NCBI RefSeq assembly: GCF_025370935.1
Contig: NC_133478.1
Coordinates: 15,543,468-15,607,467 of the forward strand
DNA: 64,000 bases
Origin: Choristoneura fumiferana
Lineage: Eukaryota; Arthropoda; Insecta; Lepidoptera; Tortricidae
Direction of reading: 5' to 3'
The notes below the pieces were generated by a model. The model made no database searches, was not told the origin of the DNA, and saw nothing but the letters and a program-made list of their open reading frames with translations. The translations under genes were made by a program, and so were the position numbers. How positions within the stretch are numbered: position 1 is the first letter of the stretch; each line of letters starts with the position of its first letter. This document shows positions 22,901 to 32,072 of this stretch, piece after piece.

Positions 22901-25900
22901 CGCTGGACAGGAATCGACAGATCGAATAGACACGAATTTTTCCTATGCATACATATCTCAGGTTGCTTATTTCTACTACGCTACTTATGCAGCAGCACTA
23001 GCGACATCTATGTTCCGCTCTCATCGAGAGACGTCACACTCTTTCGGAACCAACCGCTCACCCAGACAAGAGATGTCGCTACTAAGCAATCAAATTATGA
23101 CTGGTTTTGGAGTCTTTTTGTATTTTTTATTTCCTCCAAATTTGTTTCTTCGTATTATTATCTATTGATAGCTATTATTAGCTTGTCCATTCTACAGGTC
23201 ACTATAGGGCTGGCTGTTTCCTCGGTCACAATGGCATTGCTATACAATAAGGAAACGCAGCCAGCTTAACGGGCACCCTACTCAATGGTAGCTATAGGTG
23301 GGCGCTTATCAAAGTCCATCATCCCATCATCCCAGCCTATATACGTCCCATTGCAGGGCACAGGCCTCCCCTCAGAATGAGAGGGCTTGGGCCATAGTTC
23401 CCACGCGGACCCAGTGCGGATTGGGAACTTCACACACACCATTGAATTGCTTCGCAGGTTGTGCAGGTTTCCTCACGATGTTTTCCTTCACCGCAAAGCT
23501 CGTGGTAAATTTCAAATGTAACTCCGCACATGAATTTCGAAAAACTCAGAGGTGCGAGCCGGGGTTTGAACCCACGACCCTCTGCTTGAGAGGCGATGGG
23601 TCAAACCACTGGCCACCACGGCTTCCAAAGTCAAAGTCCTAGGCTTATCAAAGTCCATGCGCCCATAATACCCATAATTGCCACCGCTATGTGGCGCTGT
23701 CGTCGCGCAGTCCCAATTCCCAGCTGTTTAGCCGTTCCATCCCTATGTACCCTAATTTTGTTAACCCCCGACGCAAAAAGAGTGGTGTTATAAGTTTGAC
23801 CGCTGTGTGTCTGCCTGTCTGTGTGTCTGTCTGTGGCACCGTAGCTCTTAAACGGGTGGACCGATTTTAATGCGGTTTTCTTTATTTGAAATCTGGGTTT
23901 CTAGCGATGGTTCTTAGACGTAATTCATCACAATCGGTTCAGCCGTTTTTGAGATATTCAACTTTGAAGTGACAAAGTCGGGGGTATTCCAACTTTTTAT
24001 TGGTTATACAGACCATGTTTGTCATGGGTCATTTTTACAGGTATAGGTTTATCAAATGGCATGGAGGTGAACATGACGGGCAATTGGAAGTCCAACTTCG
24101 GCTGGGAGTTGACCTGCGTCTGGTCGCTGAACAGTCCACTGCAGTCCGTCAGACTTTACAAGGACAATGTGCAGTTTATGATTTTCAGGCCTGAGGTGAG
24201 AGATGCTTAACAATTTCTTACTATAAAAATACTTAGAAGCCTTTTTGCAGTTTTATGCGTTGTCATCCATACTAATATTTAACAGAATTGAGTTATTTAT
24301 TCGAATTGTAAAGTTAAATAAGAGCTAATAAAAAGTACAAAAAGGACGCAAGATTTGAAATTGATGAAAAACACTTTTTTTTTCGTTATAATATATTTGT
24401 ATAAAAAATCTTGAAATACATAAAATAGGGTTATTTGTGGAATAATACGTCAGGCAAATGTCCTCCTAGCACATACGCCTTTGCTGGCACATACGCACTC
24501 TTTTGTCAAAATGTTCTATGACCATTTTGCATAGATGCGGCTGAATTTCTCCAATTTCCTCTTTAAAAGCATTGCCATTTGAACGGCTTGTTTTTGGACG
24601 ACCAGTGGAATGAACATCATGAATTGATCCACTCTCCCTGAATTTTGCAACCACTCTGCTCACAGTTGATGAAGTCAAGTCAATATTCCGACCATATTTT
24701 GCACGGAATTTTCGAACCGTACACACGCGAAACTTCTTTTGAAATATTGTTCAATAATAAAAACGCGTTGATCTTTCGTAAAACCCGCCATTTTTACAAA
24801 CCCTAAACATTCACTTGTCAAATAGTTTTTTTTAGGGTTGCCAGCACTAAAATACAAAAATGGCGGCAAATTTCAATCTTGCGTCCTTTTTGGGACACCC
24901 GATACAAACCTTCAACTTAATTAAATATTAATCATAGGTTAAATACTTACCTAACCTATAGCTTTTTACTAGCGAAATTCGAATCTCTGAAGATTATCCC
25001 CAACATACAAATAAACGCTTCTTTTTAGTATAGAATTAAGGAGCGACAACACCGCTGCTCCAAATACTGCCTCCGTATTTTGAGCAGCGGTGTGGTCACT
25101 CCTTAAATAAGTATGTAGAGATAAAATATTGAGTAGTTACGATCGAGGTCAGTGATATGCGAATGAAATACCCCTTTTTTCCAGCAAATACTAATGATAT
25201 ACCTACCTAATTGGTAAGAGAAAATTCGAAAGTCACTATTACAACTGGACATGCATTCAATACTACATCTTAATCTAATTCCGTTTCAGAAACAAGGACC
25301 AAACATAACTACCACATTGACACCCTCTGCAGACGAAATGGCGATGAGCGTAGAATGCTACGACCAGATATTAGTTGGCAAGTGTCACATCAGACTAGAA
25401 CTCTTGAAACCGCCCAAATTCGAAGCGAAATACCAATGCGAGGTGTCTGAAGAAGGACCGCGTTTTTTTATTAGACGGGTTCAATATGTTCAAGAAGTTT
25501 ATGGTGAGATGACTTGGTTATTAATTTAATACAATAATGTCAAAGTCAAAGTCAAAATATCTTTATTCAATTTAGGCTATAACAAGCACTTATGAATGTC
25601 AAAAAAATCTACCACCGGTTCGGAAAAAACCTCTGTTGAGAAGAATCCGGCAAGAAACTCAACGAGGTATATATTTTTTAAACTTTACAATATTATTAGA
25701 TGATTTGACACAACTTTATTTTTATCACAGTAGGTTCGCTATTTGAAGGGATTGCTAATGCGGATCGGAATTATTTCCAAATATCCCTGTCCATGATATA
25801 ATCATTAACTTTATAATACGCCTTAGATATTAATGTCTTCTTGACAACAGATCTGAATTTTGTATCCGTTTCATTTGTAATATTTTTTGGATTTTTATTA

Positions 25901-28900
25901 TAAAAACTTCCCACAAACGACTTTTTGGTTTTAGCCAGTCTGTAAGATCGAACTTTAAGCTTCCGTGAATTTCTATTGCCTTTGGCTTATCGACTTTAGT
26001 GGGAAAATCACATAAAATACAATGACTCTATTAACACCGCTACAGTAAGCAGTACATACAGAGGTACATAGAGAATAAATTCCAAGGCAAGCAATAGGTA
26101 ACTGTTTTACGTTTGCCATACTGATTTGTCTATTAGAGACAAATTAAAAAAGATTTGTGCCCATCTGTTTAGTTAAAAACTTGTATGGCCCTTGTGGGAG
26201 AGCCCCACCCCCCATTTCTCCACACAGGGCTATACGGTAAGGGCTACGGCGTGCGTGGAGTGGGCGGCAGGGTAGGCAGCGCTAGTGCTGGTGGTGCGCT
26301 GCTGCATCGCCAAGTACCAACTGTCTACCCTAGAATCGACCAATGCACTCTAATGCTTAAGGGGCATTTTCCGCCCCATAAAAAAGGCACACTAGTTAGG
26401 ACCATGAACATCCATGCCTTGTCTTCTTATTTTCAGTGCAACCATCCTACCCTGCGCTGGAGGTGACGACATCAGAAGGACTGAACAACGTGAATTGTAC
26501 TGCGGCAGGCACGCCGGCGCCGAGACTCCTGTGGCGTATCGGGGAACAGAGGGTCAGTCGTATTGGTATTTCTACAAGTTTCACGACTGGAAACACTTCG
26601 ATATCGATTGCTCCATTGTTTATAAATTAACAAGCGTTTAGCCAAATAGGTTAGGTATATTAAACTAGCCTTTACTCGTGGCTTTTCTCGCGTATAGTTC
26701 TAGATCGGGCATTTTCTTGAACGTTCTGGGATTTTACTAAATTCCCGCAGAAATTTATTGAAGGTGCAAAATTTCATGTCTATACTTTTAAGGTCTGGAT
26801 TTTACATGCGTTACAACATACACCCCGGTACCGTGGGAATATTGAGAGAAAAAAGCTATTTTTATTCCCGCGATCCGTTATCTACATTTTGGAGTCATTC
26901 AAATCTGACAAGCTATCTTTTAGCATGAAAAACTGACTCAGAAAAAGTGAAATTTAAGGTAAACGTACGAGTGCTCGTCACTGTCCCAATAGTTGGCATC
27001 TATAATTTTATATGCAGGGTGTCGACTATTGGGCATTAGCGTGTTCTGCACTCGGACGTTTACTTTATAATTATAAATAGGGTTAGGGTTACTGTACCTA
27101 CTAACTTTCTTTTATTGCAGATTCCCGAAAACTTCTCAAACCGTGTGTGGGACTTCGGCACCAAGCTCTGGCACTCCTGGTCGGTGGTTTCCGTTCCAGT
27201 GGCGAACGAGGACCTGTCCTTGTCCTGCACTGCTGTCACCACGCGCGCTGGCAGGACCGAGGAGCAGACTATTGAGATTAATTTACACTCTGCCAGTAAT
27301 AAACTAGGTGAGTATCTGGTGCATGCAATGAGGGTAGGAAGCGCTAATGTTGCCTATCCTGTTGCCTGGTGCAGCTACTGTTGTGTTTGTTGTTTCCACT
27401 CTCCGAAATTGCGGATTTTTTTAGGAAATTTCAAATAATTCTCACAATTTTGTATGAGGATAGGGATTGAATTTTTTTTATTCGGCTGGATGACAAACGA
27501 GCAAGTGGGTCTCCTGATGGTAAGAGATCACCACCGCCCATAGATACCTGCAACACCAGGGTGATTGCAGATGCGTTGACAACCTAGAGGCCTAACATGG
27601 GATACCTCAAGTGCCAGTAATTTCACCGGCTGTCTTACTCTCCACGCCGAAACACAACAGTGCAAGCAAAATTTTCCGTTTCTTATTTAAATTTCCTATA
27701 TATGTTGTGAACATTTCCGGGAATTTTAGAGAACTTTTCCAACTTTTTGGAATCTTTCCGCAACTTACACATCTAAGGGCCTACTCCGAAATTCGAAGTT
27801 CGTATCGTACCGTCCCTCTCACTTTCGTATTAAATAGTGTAAGTGTCAGAGGGACGTTATAGAACGACACGAACTTCGGTTTTCGAATTTCGGAGTAGCC
27901 CCGCTGTAGATGCAGCTACTGGCGCTGCTTACCCTCACTGCACGTTACTAAATTCCGGTCGCGGAGCAGGAAAAATTTCGTACAATGACCTTTCACTATG
28001 TGTCTCGTTGCTCGCTCGTAAATATTTGCAGTCGCGCATGCACCGATGAATTTGTAAGAATGCGACGTCAAATATTCACGCGCGAGTGATAGAGACAGTA
28101 GTAAAGGTCATTGCACGAAATTCTTCGTGCTCCGCGACCTGACTTTAGTGAGAACCTTATATTAATAATGTGGGGGTGGCGAGAAGAGAGATCTCCAGGC
28201 AGATAGGTATTATGCCTGGGGACCGAAGTGCGAAGGAAGAGTATCGGTAGTTGTACCTATACGTATTTAAGCGTCAGAGTTGAGAAGGTTCGATAGCGCT
28301 ATGCGGGGTGTTGGAGTTTCTACATTTGGTAATAATTGATTGATATTTCGGGTGTCGTCGTATTCCAATTGAGATCCGACTTTTCCCGATGGAAGTAGGT
28401 ACAATCCACTATATATCTGTATGTATAGTCAAGTGCAAAGAATAGGTATCAACACGGCCAAAGTAGCAAAAATATGTACCTATACACGTCCTTATAATTA
28501 TGTTAAGCGCATAAAGTCGTGTACTTATACATATTTCTGTAACTTTGGCCGTGTCGATATTTTTGCACTTGCAGTTTTGTACCAACTTAGGTATCTACCA
28601 TCAGCCAAATCTATCAATCAAATTCAAACAAGTTCCTATCAAATGACTATGTCGCTTAAGTCGAACTTTCAAGTTGACAGACACGTCTATTGGCATTACT
28701 GTTTTGTGGCATGCAAACGATTATCAACTTTAGGGTGGCAGACCACATATTTGGCTGATGATATACCTACTTAGTTTTCGCCGGACATGCATTCCCGTCA
28801 CGTAAAAAGAACATTGAGAGGCGGCAGTAAGAGGGATGTGACTGGGCGTGGATTCAGCGGGGACGACAGACACAGACATGCAACCAATTCTATCGATTAA

Positions 28901-29741
28901 TCGCGCACTGCGTTGGTATTTCCGGATTACTTTTATAAAACTGATTTGAATTGTAAGAAATAAGATTTTGTTAAAAATGTTATTTATAATACAAGCTTTC
29001 TCGGTTACAGTCTTACTTTTTGTTAACTAAACCTACATTGTCATCTATGTACATTTCCGTACCAAATTTCAAGGTGATACCATTAATAATGCTTGAGGAG
29101 TTCCATCCTGCAGAGACGATTCAGGGCAGACTCATGTACAGTCACCAGCACCAATATCTGACACAACAAGCGTGCATAAATATCTGATACGACTCTATTT
29201 CTAGTGCCGGAAGGACGTGTCAGATATTTTTACACGCTCCGCTGTGGCAGATATTAATGCTGGTGACTGTACCACAAAAGTTACATGTGCTACAATTTGA
29301 CAAAATTGTAACATTTTATAAGATAAACTACAGTGCTACAGGGACCAGTATGTCAACTGCCAGATTAGGTAGCGAGAATGCAAAAAGAGAAAATGTCTGT
29401 TTGTCTGTGCCATCATAGCTCTCAACGGATGGACCGATTTCGGTGCGGTTTTTTACGTGAAAGCGATTTTCCTGCCGGTGGTCCTGGTATGTTTTATTAA
29501 AATCGGTTTAGCCGTTTTCGAGATATTTAACATTGAAATGACAATATTGGGGTTTTCCGGCCTTTCTAAGTTTGATTCCTTCATTATGATAGATTTATCG
29601 CTCGGCGATAAAATGTTCATACTAAAAATACTATCTTCTCGCTACTCGCGGTGGAACTAGTGCCTTACAAGGCTGACTTTGTTTTCAGGTGGGAAGGCGG
29701 CTTTGTTGGCAATTTTCGCACTACTAACCATGCTGCGGTGA
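16937..29741 (+). CDS. Beat-like two-Ig GPI-anchored cell-surface protein (6 exons)
   Basis: Exons: 16937-16979, 24041-24195, 25290-25503, 26437-26552, 27121-27307, 29689-29741. All introns are GT-AG and the phases (1,0,1,0,1) join into one frame of 768 nt (255 residues). Residues 1-22 or so are a signal peptide (MGSITATALLLLLLSG). Ig domain 1 has cysteines in WELTCVW and KYQCEVSEEGP; the VRLYKDNVQF and CEVSEEGPRF stretches resemble the Beaten path 'VKWYK..EF' and 'CEVSxExPxF' signatures. Ig domain 2 has NCTAAGTPAPRLLW and LSCTAV. The last exon adds GGKAALLAIFALLTMLR, a short hydrophobic tail typical of a GPI-anchor signal. Beat proteins act in axon guidance and neuron-neuron recognition via Sidestep-type partners (family knowledge). 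The Trp of the usual 'KWY' is Leu here, so it is a divergent member or a close Ig relative. Confidence 0.8.
17153..17293. repeat. PIF/Harbinger-type foldback MITE, complete copy
   Basis: An almost perfect palindrome: ends GGGGCTGTTTTACCATCC and GGATGGCGAAACAGCCCC, flanked by TTA on both sides. A 3-bp TTA target duplication with GGGGCTG ends is the PIF/Harbinger pattern (family knowledge). A half-length copy is at 37557-37650. Confidence 0.8.
17641..17732. repeat. Short MITE family B, copy 2
   Basis: Inverted-orientation relative of 1426-1518 with ends ATACACTGAGCAGCAAAAA and ACCGCTGAGTAT and the same interior ('GCCCTCAAATGTATGCAGTAATAGG', matched in short blocks). Confidence 0.65.
21181..21761. 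mobile_element. 581-bp non-autonomous DNA transposon, perfect 28-bp TIRs
   Basis: The left end 21181-21208 (CATACATCGTTATCGCGGGA then GCAAAAAC) is exactly inverted at 21734-21761. Both sides are flanked by the direct repeat TTTATGAT (21173-21180 and 21762-21769), an 8-bp target duplication. No transposase ORF lies between. An 8-bp duplication is usual for hAT, P and some Merlin elements; the CATAC end does not match a typical hAT terminus, so the family is left open. Perfect TIRs and duplication suggest a recent insertion. Confidence 0.85.
22824..22905 (-). mobile_element. SINE family C fragment
   Basis: Reverse-strand 3' part of the SINE seen at 4605 and 55645: 'CTGCACAGAAAAAACAGAAA' on + followed by GAGACCAGCGCTG, the end of the tRNA-like head. 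The rest of the head is not recognisable. Confidence 0.55.
23305..23640 (-). mobile_element. Long tRNA-derived SINE, family G copy 1
   Basis: On the - strand the element starts with a tRNA-like head: box A-like GTGGTGGCCAGTGG and box B GGGTTCAAACCCC. The body (CCTGCACAACCTGCGAAG, GTTCCCAATCCGCACTGG, CAGGCCTCTCATTC-like) follows, with a 3' tail of GATGATGGGATGATGG. It is an ordinary Lepidoptera-type SINE. A shorter deleted copy lies at 38550-38660. Confidence 0.75.
23763..24000. repeat. Interspersed repeat relic
   Basis: Contains 'ACGCAAAAAGAGTGGTGTTA', a (TCTGCCTG/TCTGTGTG) run and 'AGCCGTTTTTGAGATATTCA'. A related sequence occurs at 29390-29565. No coding region. Family not determined. Confidence 0.5.
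24041..24195 (+). CDS. Beat-like exon 2 (Ig domain 1, first half)
   Basis: Bounded by TTTTTACAG and GTGAGA, phases 1 and 0. Encodes GIGLSNGMEVNMTGNWKSNF then WELTCVWSLNSPLQSVRLYK and ends at FRPE. It carries the first Ig cysteine and an N-glycosylation site (NMT). Confidence 0.8.
24334..24900 (-). mobile_element. Internally deleted mariner/Tc1-like element
   Basis: Ends share the inverted stretch AAAAAGGACGCAAGATT(T)GAAATT (left about 24340-24362, right 24868-24892). From the right end, - strand frames read MAGFTKDQRVFIIEQYFKRS and then FRAKYGRNIDLTSSTVSRVV..GRPKTSRSNGN, a helix-turn-helix pair of the kind found at the N-terminus of mariner-like (DUF4817) transposases. A frame shift lies between the two parts. 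The frame then passes directly to a short IGEIQPHLCKMVIEHF..RVRMCQQ end, so the DDE catalytic core is missing. It is in intron 2 of the Beat-like gene, opposite strand. Confidence 0.75.
25036..25107. repeat. Small 72-bp hairpin MITE
   Basis: TTAAGGAGCGACAACACCGC and GCGGTGTGGTCACTCCTTAA are inverted arms around a short loop. Confidence 0.65.
25290..25503 (+). CDS. Beat-like exon 3 (Ig domain 1, second half)
   Basis: Acceptor CCGTTTCAG, donor GTGAGA, phases 0 and 1. Encodes KQGPNITTTLTPSADEMAMS.. to ..KYQCEVSEEGPRFFIRRVQY and VQEVY. It holds the second Ig cysteine and two extra cysteines (VECYDQILVGKCHI) that could form an additional disulphide. Confidence 0.85.
25541..25975 (-). mobile_element. 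Jockey-like LINE 3' fragment
   Basis: The - strand frame from about 25960 reads LAKTKKSFVGSFYNKNPKNI, TNETDTKFRSVVKKTLISKA and YYKVNDYIMDRDIWK, the extreme C-terminus of a Jockey-type reverse transcriptase ORF, followed by the 3' UTR to 25541 (TTTGACTTTGACTTTG tail). The same element on + is at 4750-5235, and a tail-only copy at 44830-44912. Located in intron 3 of the Beat-like gene. Confidence 0.75.
26437..26552 (+). CDS. Beat-like exon 4 (Ig domain 2, first half)
   Basis: Acceptor TTATTTTCAG, donor GTCAGT, phases 1 and 0. Encodes VQPSYPALEVTTSEGLNNVN then CTAAGTPAPRLLWRIGEQR: first Cys of Ig 2, the core Trp, and an NCT glycosylation site. Confidence 0.8.
26959..27063. repeat. Foldback MITE in intron 4
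   Basis: Arms GTAAACGTACGAGTGC.. and ..GCACTCGGACGTTTAC with the inner pair CCCAATAGT / ACTATTGGG. The right end lies 57 bp before exon 5 (27121). Confidence 0.7.
27121..27307 (+). CDS. Beat-like exon 5 (Ig domain 2, second half)
   Basis: Acceptor TTTTATTGCAG, donor GTGAGT, phases 0 and 1. Encodes IPENFSNRVWDFGTKLWHSW.. and ..EDLSLSCTAVTTRAGRTEEQ, ending SASNKL. It contains the second Cys of Ig 2 and an NFS glycosylation site; the Ser/Asn stretch before the C-terminal hydrophobic tail is a plausible GPI attachment region. Confidence 0.85.
27480..27665 (-). mobile_element. LINE-type 3'-end repeat, family E copy 2
   Basis: Reverse complement of part of 9716-9975 (GGTAAGAGATCACCACCGCC, CCAGTAATTTCACCGGCTGT). 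A-rich tail toward 27470. In the last intron of the Beat-like gene. Confidence 0.7.
27777..27902. repeat. Foldback MITE, ~126 bp
   Basis: Arms GGGCCTACTCCGAAATTCGAA and CGAATTTCGGAGTAGCCCC (shown in part), with inner CGTCCCTCT / AGAGGGACG pairing. Confidence 0.7.
27957..28139. repeat. Foldback MITE, ~183 bp
   Basis: Ends GGTCGCGGAGCA and TGCTCCGCGACC, inner arms AATGACCTTTCACTA.. and ..TAGTAAAGGTCATT. The arms pair along most of the length. Confidence 0.75.
28426..28572. repeat. Foldback MITE, ~147 bp
   Basis: Arms AGTCAAGTGCAAAGAATAGG.. and ..ATTTTTGCACTTGCA; inner ACACGGCCAAAGT / ACTTTGGCCGTGT. The termini resemble the CAGTCAAGTG family at 38414 and 42581 but the interior differs. Confidence 0.65.
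28596..28765. repeat. MITE family F, copy 2
   Basis: Ends TACCATCAGCCAAAT and ATTTGGCTGATGATATA; interior is the reverse complement of 14727-14879 (GTCGCTTAAGTCGAAC, AATGCC/GGCATT, CATGCAAACGATTATCAACT). Confidence 0.7.
28990..29135 (+). repeat. Dispersed repeat family A remnant
   Basis: Short diverged match to 700-935 (ACCAAATTTCAAGGTGAT, GAGGAGTTCCATCCTGCAGA). Confidence 0.45.
29139..29269. repeat. TA-flanked MITE family H, complete copy (131 bp)
   Basis: Termini CAGTCACCAGCA and TGCTGGTGACTG, each flanked by TA, as in Tc1/mariner-type insertions. The interior (ATATCTGATACGACTCTATT, GGACGTGTCAGATATTTT, CACGCTCCGCTGTGGCAGAT) also appears inside both ends of the BEL element at 46573-46705 and 54454-54530. 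Confidence 0.8.
29689..29741 (+). CDS. Beat-like exon 6 (GPI-signal tail and stop)
   Basis: Acceptor TTTGTTTTCAG; phase 1 entry completes Gly and reads GKAALLAIFALLTMLR followed by TGA at 29739-29741. The short hydrophobic end without a following charged cytoplasmic tail is the form of a GPI-anchor signal. The exact phase match to exon 5, 2.4 kb upstream, supports it. An AATAAA at 30239-30244 is a possible polyadenylation signal. Confidence 0.75.
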
Positions 29742-29934
29742 CCACGTTATGAATTCTGAACTTTAAAAAAGACAATAGAGATACGTTCGACAGACATGTT
29801 ATATTTAATGTTACAAGTACGGCGTAAGCCTTATTCGCTCCAAAGAATTGTTTTATGTAATGTACCTAACTAGATCCATTTTTATACCGTAGGTCCTATG
29901 ATAAGAATAGACTATTTATTACTTAGAATCGAAA

Positions 29935-30202
29935 CTTAGGCTACCCAACGAAGGAAAATGAGGGGGAAAAACTCGTGTATAAGCGAATTTTGGTATAGTT
30001 GTAGGGAATGTTTTAAACCATATACTAAAAGTACTGACACTGTTTAGTTGGAGCTAAACGGGTGGACAGTCTGTAAGTCCCATATATAGATTACATATAG
30101 GCAACGTGGTTTAAAACACCATTCCCTACAACTATGCCAAAATTCGCTTACACGAGTTATTTCCCCTGAGAGGCAGTTTTTGGTCTTCGTTGGGTAGGCT
30201 AA
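29935..30202. repeat. Foldback MITE, ~268 bp
   Basis: Ends TTAGGCTACCCAACGAA and TTCGTTGGGTAGGCTAA; long inner arms AAGCGAATTTTGGTATAGTT / AACTATGCCAAAATTCGCTT and GTAGGGAATG / CATTCCCTAC. It lies in the presumed 3' UTR of the Beat-like gene. Confidence 0.8.
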
Positions 30203-30399
30203 CTTCTTTGTCGCGAACTTCTTTCGCTTCTTAGTAATCAATAAATTGTGAATAACTAAGTTTAGCTTAAGTTAAATCTATTGTTTCTCGAGAACTCACC
30301 TTTATTTTAATTTTGAGTGTAATTAAAATTATTTTTATTAGAACTATAAGTTATCTATTCCAGTGGCGTACATAGAGGGAACATTTTTTTTAAGCAATC

Positions 30400-31130
30400 T
30401 GGAGAGTGAAGAAGGCGTAAGTTTGCCTCCGGATTTAATTGAGTCAAGGAAACTGAATCACGTACACTCAAGGGCTTTAATTCATGAGCCACCATGGAAA
30501 CTTGTCAAAGGAATAGTACATTGTGTCTTAAGGGCGGTAAACAAGGACTTACGAACGAGAGTCTATTAGAAGCCCGAAGTCGAAGACTGAGGGCTTTAAT
30601 GAGTCGATGTTCGTAATTCTAGTACCGTACGTGCGACATACAATGTTGTTCATCACATTTGCGAGTAAAATTTTATATTTGTAAAAGAAAAACTAATATT
30701 TTTTCAAAAATTGCCGATACCGCTGACTGCGCTCTTGGCAGCGCCAGCCTCCGCGCCGCCCTCCCCCAGCCTGACCATGTGCCCGACGCGCACGCGCCAC
30801 GCTCCTGCAGGCGCTGCAGCTGCAGCACGCCATGCAGTATCACACTCATTTACCGACCTTGGGCTTCATGACAAGAAAATTAGTACGGGCAATGACTCAT
30901 TTACCGACCACGGGTTTCATGAGAAGCACATAAAGGTCGAGGGTTTTATTTGGGGGGGTGCAACCAAGGTAGCCTGCATGTTACGACACTGTTTACGAGC
31001 AAGTGTGACGAAAAAGTCATTACGATTTTCCTTGTTAATTAATGCGAAGTCACTATTATGACGTTTACTGTTTAATGGTTCCATGGTGGCTCAAGATAAA
31101 GTCCTTGACCGTACCAGGGAGGAACCTTGC
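30400..31130. mobile_element. Unclassified repeat-like element with GC-rich island
   Basis: Inverted pieces GAGCCACCATGGAA (about 30487) and TTCCATGGTGGCTC (about 31079) bracket about 600 bp, with internal direct repeats TCATTTACCGACC (30847 and 30897). A GC-rich, coding-like island lies at 30715-30845. No transposase recognised. An element is inferred from the inverted ends only. Confidence 0.4.
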
Positions 31131-31839
31131 CACGCTACTGTTAGATACTAAATAAAACACAATTGTTTCTGTTAAGTTTTATATATTTGATGAATGTCAT
31201 CGTAAACCCATTTGGAGTAGATTTAGGTTGACCGTTACACTGCACGGAATTTGACACTTAAGATAAAATATTATTCATTTTTCCGCATCGTGTAACTACG
31301 ACTAAAAAAAAAGGTAAGCACAGATTTTAGTTTTACTTTTGTTTTTTTTTATTGTTTATTTTTGTTCTATTTCGAGAAAATAACAATGTGTAAGCAACCT
31401 GGCTGGGAGGACAATTTCTTTGAGCGGGTAGGTGTCCACCTACACAAAGTAACTTAAAACTAAAAATATTTATACATGCGCAAACACAAATTATATTGAG
31501 CACTAAATTTATAAAAAAAATAACAAAAATTAAAGCTTTGAATGTTTAAAACATTTCAAATTTAATTTGATTTTAAACAAAGCATTTGACAAGAGTTCTT
31601 AGTTTAATCTATTTTAATGAACAAAACTAAACGCATTGCATGACCAATGTGGTCGTTTGCAATACGTTTTGACAATTGGGAAAGCGTTTGTAACCATCTC
31701 TCATAAATGCTTTGTAATTGTTAGTAGAGTTTAAAAACATAATTGTAAGGTACTAGTATCACTGCCGGTGGGTAGCGAGAATGTATTTTAGTTTAAACAA
31801 AATTCGCACGGCGGAGAGAGCGATAAAATTTTCATATAC
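31131..31839. other. Unassigned AT-rich intergenic sequence
   Basis: No exon or named repeat seen. Confidence 0.4.
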
Positions 31840-32072
31840 CCGGATTGCTACCACCATCTTGCTCGCTAATCCTGCCGTAAAGCAGCAGTGCTTGCACTGT
31901 TGTTTCGGCGTGGAGAGTAAGACAGCCGGTGAAATTACTGGCACTTGAGGTACCTATCCCATCTTAGGCCTCTAGGTTGGCAACGCATCTGCAGATGTTT
32001 ATGGGCGGTGGTGATCTCTTACCATCAGGAGACCCACTTGGTAGTTTTCCATCCAGTCGAATAAAAAAAAAA
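31840..32072 (+). mobile_element. LINE-type 3'-end repeat, family E copy 3
   Basis: Matches 9716-9975 from CGGATTGCTACCACCATCTT to an A-rich end (AATAAAAAAAAAACA). A small internal deletion removes the 'ACCCCTGGTGTTGC' part. Confidence 0.75.

Larger units (their letters stand above)
16980..24040 (+). other. Intron 1 of the Beat-like gene (7.06 kb)
   Basis: Runs from GTAATT to TTTTTACAG. It contains a Harbinger-like MITE (17153-17293), MITE family B copy 2 (17641-17732), a LINE-type tail near 18540-18620, the 581-bp TIR element (21181-21761), part of SINE family C (22824-22905), a long SINE (23305-23640) and a short repeat relic (23763-24000). The rest is AT-rich. An orphan 102-codon - ORF at 22016-22324 is unrecognised. 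Confidence 0.7.
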
